The notes under the pieces were generated by a model. The model worked only from the letters and a program-made list of their open reading frames with translations. It made no database searches and was not told the origin of the DNA. Below are positions 1 to 5,200 of a stretch of 8,116 nucleotides of DNA, in pieces (the stretch's first letter is position 1; each line of letters opens with the position of its first letter). Source of the stretch: an uncultured Riemerella sp. Its GTDB lineage: Bacteria; Bacteroidota; Bacteroidia; Flavobacteriales; Weeksellaceae. The translations under genes and the position numbers were made by a program. The stretch spans positions 1 through 8,116 of the forward strand of contig CALHQK010000139.1 of assembly GCA_938037185.1 (NCBI GenBank), written 5' to 3'.

Positions 1-1
1 G

Positions 2-310
2 CCCATTTTAAAAAATAAAAATGTAAAAATCCTATTGCATTTATACGATGAACCTAATGTTCTGAAAAAAATAAAAATAGTATCAGAAACGGGGGAGTTG
101 TTATACACTAATCACAAAAGTTTAAGGTTTGAGAAAACTGAGTTTGTAGAAATCAGCGTTCCGCACCGCACCAAGTACTTAATTATCCATTATAACAAAG
201 GGAAAAATAAAATTCCAATCCGCCTCGAGTATGAATATCTATACATAGAATTCAGAAACAAAAATCTATTAGAAGTGGTGTATTCCGTTTCTAAACCCGC
301 ATATACATAA
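2..310 (+). CDS. C-terminal fragment of an unrecognised protein, cut by the left edge
   Basis: The frame is open from the first bases of the window to a TAA at 308-310, giving 102 visible residues. There is no in-frame ATG. A TTG at 35 could be a start for a 91-residue protein, but the frame continues upstream of it without a stop, so I read this as the 3' end of a longer gene. The fragment is rich in Lys, Ile, Tyr and Glu, with alternating hydrophobic and polar residues (for example YLIIHYN and YEYLYIEF) that suggest beta strands. There is no transmembrane segment and no cysteine. By hand count the G+C is about 32%, clearly below the genes to the right. I do not recognise the family and assign no function. 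The 226-bp gap and the candidate promoter downstream suggest it is not in one operon with the next gene. Confidence 0.55.
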   Translation, partial: PILKNKNVKILLHLYDEPNVLKKIKIVSETGELLYTNHKSLRFEKTEFVEISVPHRTKYLIIHYNKGKNKIPIRLEYEYLYIEFRNKNLLEVVYSVSKPAYT

Positions 311-496
311 AAAACACTCTAAATCCCTTTCTGTTTTCCAAAAAATTCTTAGTTTACGCCATGCGAGTTTGTGGGAGTTTTTTATCAAAACTTTAAAAAG
401 TATAAATAATTTTTAAGACAAGCAAAAATCAGCCATGCTCAAAAGGTGAAAAAATACCATTTTTTTAAGTTGAAAAATCTGGAAGTTCGTTTAGAA

Positions 497-521
497 AAAG
501 CAAAATATTTATCTTTGCTTT
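497..521. repeat. Inverted repeat AAAGCAAA-N9-TTTGCTTT, candidate operator
   Basis: A perfect 8-bp inverted repeat has arms at 497-504 and 514-521 and a 9-nt spacer. The right arm overlaps the TTTG of the candidate -7 box at 510-517, and the repeat ends 15 nt before the ATG of the NA37 gene. The centre-to-centre distance of the arms is 17 bp, a plausible layout for a dimeric regulator that would block RNA polymerase. In RNA it could also form a weak stem. In sequence this AT-rich a chance repeat is possible; a role as an operator is inference. Confidence 0.4.
510..517 (+). promoter_or_regulatory. Candidate Bacteroidota -7 box upstream of the NA37 gene
   Basis: TATCTTTG matches the Bacteroidota primary-sigma -7 consensus TAnnTTTG exactly. 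An imperfect -33 element, TTCG at 486-489, lies 20 nt upstream, within the usual spacing for TTTG. Transcription would begin near 523-526, leaving a leader of only about 12 nt before the ATG at 537. There is no clear Shine-Dalgarno sequence, as is common in this phylum. Confidence 0.45.
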
Positions 522-536
522 CTAAATCTATGTAGT

Positions 537-1562
537 ATGTTTTCAAAAATTATCGTACATCGGGTAGGAAATAAGGTTAATCAAGAAGGGCTTTTTCTCT
601 CTTCGCACGAGCTGGAGCTGGATGAAGAGATGAAAGAGCAACTGGCGGACTTTTTCCTTAGTGCTTTTAAGACAGAAGAGCAGTTTCAGTTCTACAGCGA
701 ATCTTATCTTGTCAATAATCCCCTATATAGTTCGGTTTTAGAGATTTTTGAGGACAAAGACAAATTCATCTGGGAGAGTGCCAATATTGCCAAACACCTC
801 TACGAAGCAGCAGAAAATCCGCGGATACAGGGAGGCGAACTTTTCGTGGTTTATTTTGACGGCGAAGAAACTCCAGATGGAAAAATAGACTCCATAGGTA
901 TTTTTAAAACAGAAAAGAAACAGCCTTTCCTTAAAATAAATCCCAGCGAAGAAGATGACAGTTACGCCATAGAAAAGGACTTTGGTATAGGGCTTTCCAA
1001 GCTGGACAAAGGGGCGCTGGTCTATAACAGCGGCAAAGAAACCGGCTATGCCGTCTCGGTGGTAGATAATAACAAAAATGGTGACTTGTATTATTGGTTT
1101 GAGGATTTCCTGAAAGTAAAACAGCGCGATGATGACTATTTCCACACCCAAGAGACCCTCGCTGTGTATAAGGATTTCATCACCAAACGCCTTTCAGAGG
1201 AATACGAAGATGTTTCTAAAGCAGACCAGGCCGATTTTCTCAATAAATCAATTAATTTCTTTAAAGAAAAAGAAGAGTTTAAGTTTGATGAATTTGCTGG
1301 AGCTGTGTTCGGCGGAGACGAGGGACTTACCGAGAGTTTTGTAAATTACAAATCTGATTACGAGCAGGAAACTCAGCTGTCCATTTCAGAAGATTTTGCG
1401 ATAAATCCTGCCGCTGTAAAAAAACAACAGCGCTATTTCAAATCGGTGATTAAACTGGACAAAAACTTCCACATCTATGTGCATGGGGACAGAAAACTGA
1501 TAGAAACTGGCAAAGATGAAAAGGGGAAATTCTACCGCCTCTATTTTGAGGAAGAGCAGTAG
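537..1562 (+). CDS. Nucleoid-associated protein, NA37 (YejK/NdpA) family
   Basis: This complete 341-residue protein is close in length to the 335-residue E. coli YejK/NdpA, a cytoplasmic 37-kDa protein found with the nucleoid; its exact role is poorly known. The pattern I recognise from Bacteroidota members is an N-terminal KIIVHRVGNK (4-13), then IAKHLYE (84-90), GELFVVYF (100-107), IGIFKTEKK (120-128), LDKGALVYN (156-164), YYWFEDFLKVK (185-195), HTQETL (203-208), and the C-terminal block FKSVIKLDKNFHIYVHG (301-317), which matches the family's closing beta region. It is rich in Asp and Glu and has no signal peptide or membrane segment. The start is the first ATG of the frame, just after a TAnnTTTG promoter box; a separate ATG-TAG start-stop lies 7 nt upstream in another frame. 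The gene ends 50 nt before ruvA, so the two may share a transcript. The family call is firm; no specific function beyond nucleoid association is claimed. Confidence 0.85.
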   Translation: MFSKIIVHRVGNKVNQEGLFLSSHELELDEEMKEQLADFFLSAFKTEEQFQFYSESYLVNNPLYSSVLEIFEDKDKFIWESANIAKHLYEAAENPRIQGGELFVVYFDGEETPDGKIDSIGIFKTEKKQPFLKINPSEEDDSYAIEKDFGIGLSKLDKGALVYNSGKETGYAVSVVDNNKNGDLYYWFEDFLKVKQRDDDYFHTQETLAVYKDFITKRLSEEYEDVSKADQADFLNKSINFFKEKEEFKFDEFAGAVFGGDEGLTESFVNYKSDYEQETQLSISEDFAINPAAVKKQQRYFKSVIKLDKNFHIYVHGDRKLIETGKDEKGKFYRLYFEEEQ

Positions 1563-1565
1563 AGT

Positions 1566-1593
1566 TTTGCCAATAAATTCATAAATTTGCCAA
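1566..1593 (+). repeat. Direct repeat TTTGCCAA, two copies 20 bp apart
   Basis: Perfect copies of TTTGCCAA lie at 1566-1573 and 1586-1593, exactly 20 bp start to start, close to two helical turns, so both would face the same side of the DNA. The second copy overlaps the TTTG of the candidate ruvA -7 box. Together they occupy much of the 50-bp NA37-ruvA gap. A binding site for a regulator is possible; part of the identity may simply be two promoter-like TTTG elements. Confidence 0.35.
1582..1589 (+). promoter_or_regulatory. Candidate -7 box upstream of ruvA
   Basis: TAAATTTG fits the TAnnTTTG consensus exactly and ends 23 nt before the ruvA ATG. The only nearby -33-like element, TTTTG at 1565-1569, is just 12 nt upstream, shorter than the usual 17-23 nt, so this is weaker than the box at 510. 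It could be an internal promoter for ruvA-sprA in addition to read-through from the NA37 gene. Confidence 0.3.
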
Positions 1594-1612
1594 GATATAA
1601 ACAGCTGAAAAC

Positions 1613-2194
1613 ATGATTTATTATCTCAAAGGTGTTGTGCAGGAGCTTACCCCTACTTATGCCGTGGTAGAAGTGGGAGGCGTGGGGTATTATGTAAGTG
1701 TAAGTTTGAATACTTCCCAAAAATTTCAGCAGGGCAGAGAATGTCTCTTATATACACAGCAGATTATCCGCGAAGATGCGCATTTGCTCTTTGGTTTCTA
1801 CGAAAAAGCGGAAAAGGAGATGTTTAACCTGCTGATAAGCGTAAATGGAGTAGGCGCGGTCTCTGCGATGATACTGCTTTCTTCCTTAGATTTAGCGGAG
1901 ATTTCTCGGGCTATTTTATCTGGAAACAGCGGAGTTTTGCAGAAGGTAAAGGGCATAGGAGCGAAAACAGCGGAAAGAATTATAATAGATTTGAGGGATA
2001 AAGTCCAAAAATTTGAATTCACGGAAGGAGAAACTCCACTGATGGACAATAAAGTAAAGGAAGAAGCGTTATCTGCATTAGAGGTTTTGGGCATTCCGCG
2101 GAAAACGAGCGAGAAAATCATGGACAAAGTTCTGAAACAAGCCCCAGAAACCAGCACAGAAGAATTAGTAAAGCAAGTTTTGAAAAATATATAA
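1613..2194 (+). CDS. ruvA: Holliday junction branch migration protein RuvA
   Basis: RuvA tetramers bind four-way DNA junctions in the cytoplasm, load the RuvB helicase rings that drive branch migration, and support cleavage by RuvC during recombination repair. This 193-residue protein is near the usual length (E. coli, 203). Domain I (about 1-62) is the OB fold, with EVGGVGYYV (20-28) and the signature REDAHLLFGF (53-62), in which E54 and D55 align with the acidic pin of E. coli RuvA. Domain II has two helix-hairpin-helix motifs, VNGVGAVSAMILLS (77-90) and VKGIGAKTAERIIIDLRDK (112-130). After a linker (about 133-147), domain III (about 148-193) forms the small helical module that contacts RuvB. 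The first hairpin reads GVGAVSA where many homologues have GVGPKLA. The ATG start fits the family N-terminus MI-YLKG. The stop lies 9 nt before the sprA GTG, so the two genes are almost certainly co-transcribed. Confidence 0.96.
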   Translation: MIYYLKGVVQELTPTYAVVEVGGVGYYVSVSLNTSQKFQQGRECLLYTQQIIREDAHLLFGFYEKAEKEMFNLLISVNGVGAVSAMILLSSLDLAEISRAILSGNSGVLQKVKGIGAKTAERIIIDLRDKVQKFEFTEGETPLMDNKVKEEALSALEVLGIPRKTSEKIMDKVLKQAPETSTEELVKQVLKNI

Positions 2195-2203
2195 AAACAT
2201 TTA

Positions 2204-5200
2204 GTGAGAAAAGATATTTTATTAAAAACCGCACCATTATTTTTTTTATCGCTTTTCAGTAATCAGGCTTTTGCCCAGAATGCTGAAAATCAAAAAGAAA
2301 CTATAGAGAATAAAGAATTTACTCTGCCGGATCCTACGCGTTACGAAGCCTTTTATGACATCAAGACAGGGCTTTATTACCTCTATCCTAAAATAGGAAA
2401 TTTGGTGGTAGGAGAGCCATTGGTGATGACTCCGCTGCAATATTCGCAGTACATTCAGGTTAAGCAGGCTCGGGAATATTATAGCGAAAAGTCTGATAGC
2501 AGAAAAGCCTTAGCCGATAAGAAGAAAAAAGAAGAAAAAAAGAAGAGCATTCTGCCCAGCATTACCATCAATAACAAACTTTTTGAGAAGATTTTCGGTG
2601 GGAATAAAGTAGAGCTTATTCCGCAGGGATTTGCAACTTTTGATTTCGGAGTTTTATATCAAAAGATAGACAATCCTATGATTCTCCCGCAAAACAGAAC
2701 CAATACATCGATAAACATTCAGCAGAGAATAAATGTAGGGATTTTAGGGAAAGTAGGAGAAAATCTGCAGTTAAAGGTAAACTATGACACCCAGAGTGGT
2801 TTTGCCTTTGAAAATAAAATGAATATCGCCTGGATACCCAAAGGAGGAACCACATGGAAAGATATTCAGGGGAAAGTTACAGACAGACTTCAAAATAAAT
2901 TAAACGATAAACTCACCAAAAATGCTGATGATGCGGAGGACAGAATCATCAAAAAGGTGGAATTCGGGAATGTTAATATGCCTCTTTCTACCAGTCTTAT
3001 CCGCGGTTCGGAATCTCTTTTCGGATTAAAAACAGAATTTCAGCTTGGGAAAACCACAGGAACCATAGTGCTTTCCCAGCAGCAGGGAGAGGCAAGAAGC
3101 GTGGTGGCGCAGAATGGCGGCGTTTCGCAGACTTTTAAAATCAATGCGGTTGATTATGAGGACAACCAGCACTATTTTATTGGGCAGTATTTTTACAATG
3201 GATATGACAATGCCCTTGCGCAGTATCCTGTAATCAATTCAAACATCAACATTACCCGAATGGAAGTTTGGGTATTAGACCAAGGTTCAGGAAATCTCCA
3301 AAGTCAGAAAAGTATTGTGGGAATCAGGGATTTAGGAGAAGGAACGGGTGTTTATCCAGATAACGAAAGGAATAATCTTTATCAAAATATTACTGCAGCG
3401 GCGGGAATCAGAGATGTGAATACCGCTTATAATGCTCTGAAAGACCAGCCATTCTACGACATAACCACAGGAAGCAACCAGCCGTACAAAGATGGAGAAA
3501 ACTTCATTTTCAATAGAAGAGCAAGAAAGCTGAATGATAATGAGTTCAGGTATCATCCGCAGTTGGGGTATATTTCATTGAACCAAAGACTGAATGACAA
3601 CCAGCTCTTGGCGGTATCGTTTTCTTACACAGTAAATGGGGATAATTCTAAAGTCTATAAAGTTGGGGAGTTTTCCGAAGATAATTCTTCTGTGCTGATT
3701 ACCAAATTGTTGAAACCAAATCAAGTAGTCAAAACAAGTTCGCCAATGTGGAACTTGATGATGAAAAATATCTACGCACTGGAAGCCAACCAAATAAGCT
3801 CTTCAGACTTTCTGATGAATGTCTATTACAGAGACCCATCTAACGGCAAAGTAAATTATCTACCAGGAACCAGCGTTCAGGATATTAGTCTGCTCAGGTT
3901 GTTTAACTGGGACAGGCTCAATGCCAATGGCGATTTGCAGCAGAACAGTAACGGCACCTATGGAGACGGGCTTTTTGACTTTATACAAGATATAACGATA
4001 GATTCTAATAATGGTAAATTAATCTTTACTAAAACTCAACCATTTGGTAATCATTTAGTTAGTGTGCTTGGAAGCAGCGACCCTAAGTTTGTTTTTTCAG
4101 ACTTGTATACTGAGCAGAAGCGAGTGGCTACACAGAGTAACTTAGCTCAGCGATATACCATAGAAGGGCGGTATAAAGGCTCTGGGACTCAAGGGATTTC
4201 TTTAGGGGCAATCAATGTTCCGCGAGGCTCTGTAAAAGTTACGGCAAATGGCGTTCAGCTAGTGGAAGGCGTAGATTATACGGTGGATTATATGCTGGGA
4301 GTGGTTACAATCATCAATGAAACCATAAAAAGTTCGGGGCAGGCAATCAATGTAAGCCTTGAAAACCAGATGACTTTCAATACTCAGCGTAAAAGATTTA
4401 TAGGTTTAAATCTTGAAAGAAAAATTAACGAAAATTTTTTAATTGGAGCTACGGCGGTTAATTATTCGGAAACGCCCCTCACGCAGAAAGTGCAGTATGG
4501 GCAGGAATCGGTGAATAATACCATGCTGGGATTCAATGTTTTATATAATAACGAAGCCCCTTTCTTAACCAGATTGATTAATAAAGTTCCTTTAATTAAA
4601 ACAGAGGCGACTTCTAATATCAGTTTCAGAGCAGAGGCGGCTTATTTGTTCCCAGGACAAAATAAAAATGCTAATGACCAGTCTTATATAGATGATTTTG
4701 AGCAGACTTCTTCTAAAATTTCGCTGAAAGACCCGGCAATGTGGAGTTTGGCATCCAAGCCGGAACAAAATACCAGTGACCCGATATTCAGCACTGCTGG
4801 TCTGACTAATAATATAGCGCATGGCAACGGAAGAGGGCTTATTTCTTGGTATAATATAGACCCGAGATTTTATGGTATCGGCGGGAATACGCCTAATGGA
4901 ATAAATGCGAGTGCGGTTTCTAACCATGCTTCTCGTAGGGTTCATTCAGGGGAAATTTATACCTCGCGGGATTATATCGCAGGAGAAGAGGCTTACCTCA
5001 ATACTTTTGATGTTTCTTACTATCCAACCGAGCGTGGGCCTTATAACTTGAACACAGCAGCAGAATCTACCCAAGACAGATGGGCAGGGCTTATGAGACC
5101 GATTTCTGTGTCCAATTTTACAAATTCTAATATAGAGTATGTAGAATTCTGGATGATGGACCCTTACGCAGATGGGAATAATTTAGGGGCAAATCCAAAA

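Larger units (their letters stand above)
311..536. other. AT-rich intergenic region
   Basis: This gap is about 26% G+C by hand count, the lowest in the window. It holds only tiny ORFs, for example 11 codons from the ATG at 361, and none looks like a gene. A weak hairpin is possible at 449-465 (AAAAAAT, loop ACC, ATTTTTT) followed by another T; it could be a poor terminator for the upstream gene, but it is made only of A-T pairs and I do not call it. The right end carries the promoter and inverted repeat listed separately. Confidence 0.6.

Noticed and set aside
35..310. Complete 91-residue gene starting at TTG 35
   Set aside because: The frame stays open upstream to the window edge with no stop and TTG is a rare start, so a truncated longer gene is more likely.
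413..460. 15-codon minus-strand peptide in the intergenic gap
   Set aside because: It is too short, has no promoter signal, and its composition reflects the AT-rich background.
449..466. A-T hairpin (AAAAAAT / ATTTTTT) followed by one more T, as a terminator
   Set aside because: The stem contains only A-T pairs and has a 3-nt loop. It lies about 140 nt after the upstream stop, and such palindromes are expected by chance at about 26% G+C.
738..1151. 137-codon minus-strand frame opposite the NA37 gene
   Set aside because: It is fully inside a well-supported gene, its product is low-complexity Phe/Ile/Val-rich, and it has no recognisable domain; it is a shadow frame.
1129..1344. 71-codon plus-strand frame overlapping the NA37 gene
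   Set aside because: It is internal to the NA37 gene in another frame, has no family resemblance, and no separate initiation signal was seen.
1798..2157. 119-codon minus-strand frame opposite ruvA
   Set aside because: It lies entirely within ruvA, whose frame has unmistakable RuvA motifs; no promoter or family resemblance supports the antisense frame.
4592..4945. 117-codon minus-strand frame opposite sprA
   Set aside because: It is an Arg/Ile/Ser-rich shadow of the sprA coding strand. The same applies to the other short frames overlapping sprA at 2246-2440, 3332-3793, 5409-5594, 5710-5979, 6047-6241, 6523-6870, 6947-7135 and 7757-7951.
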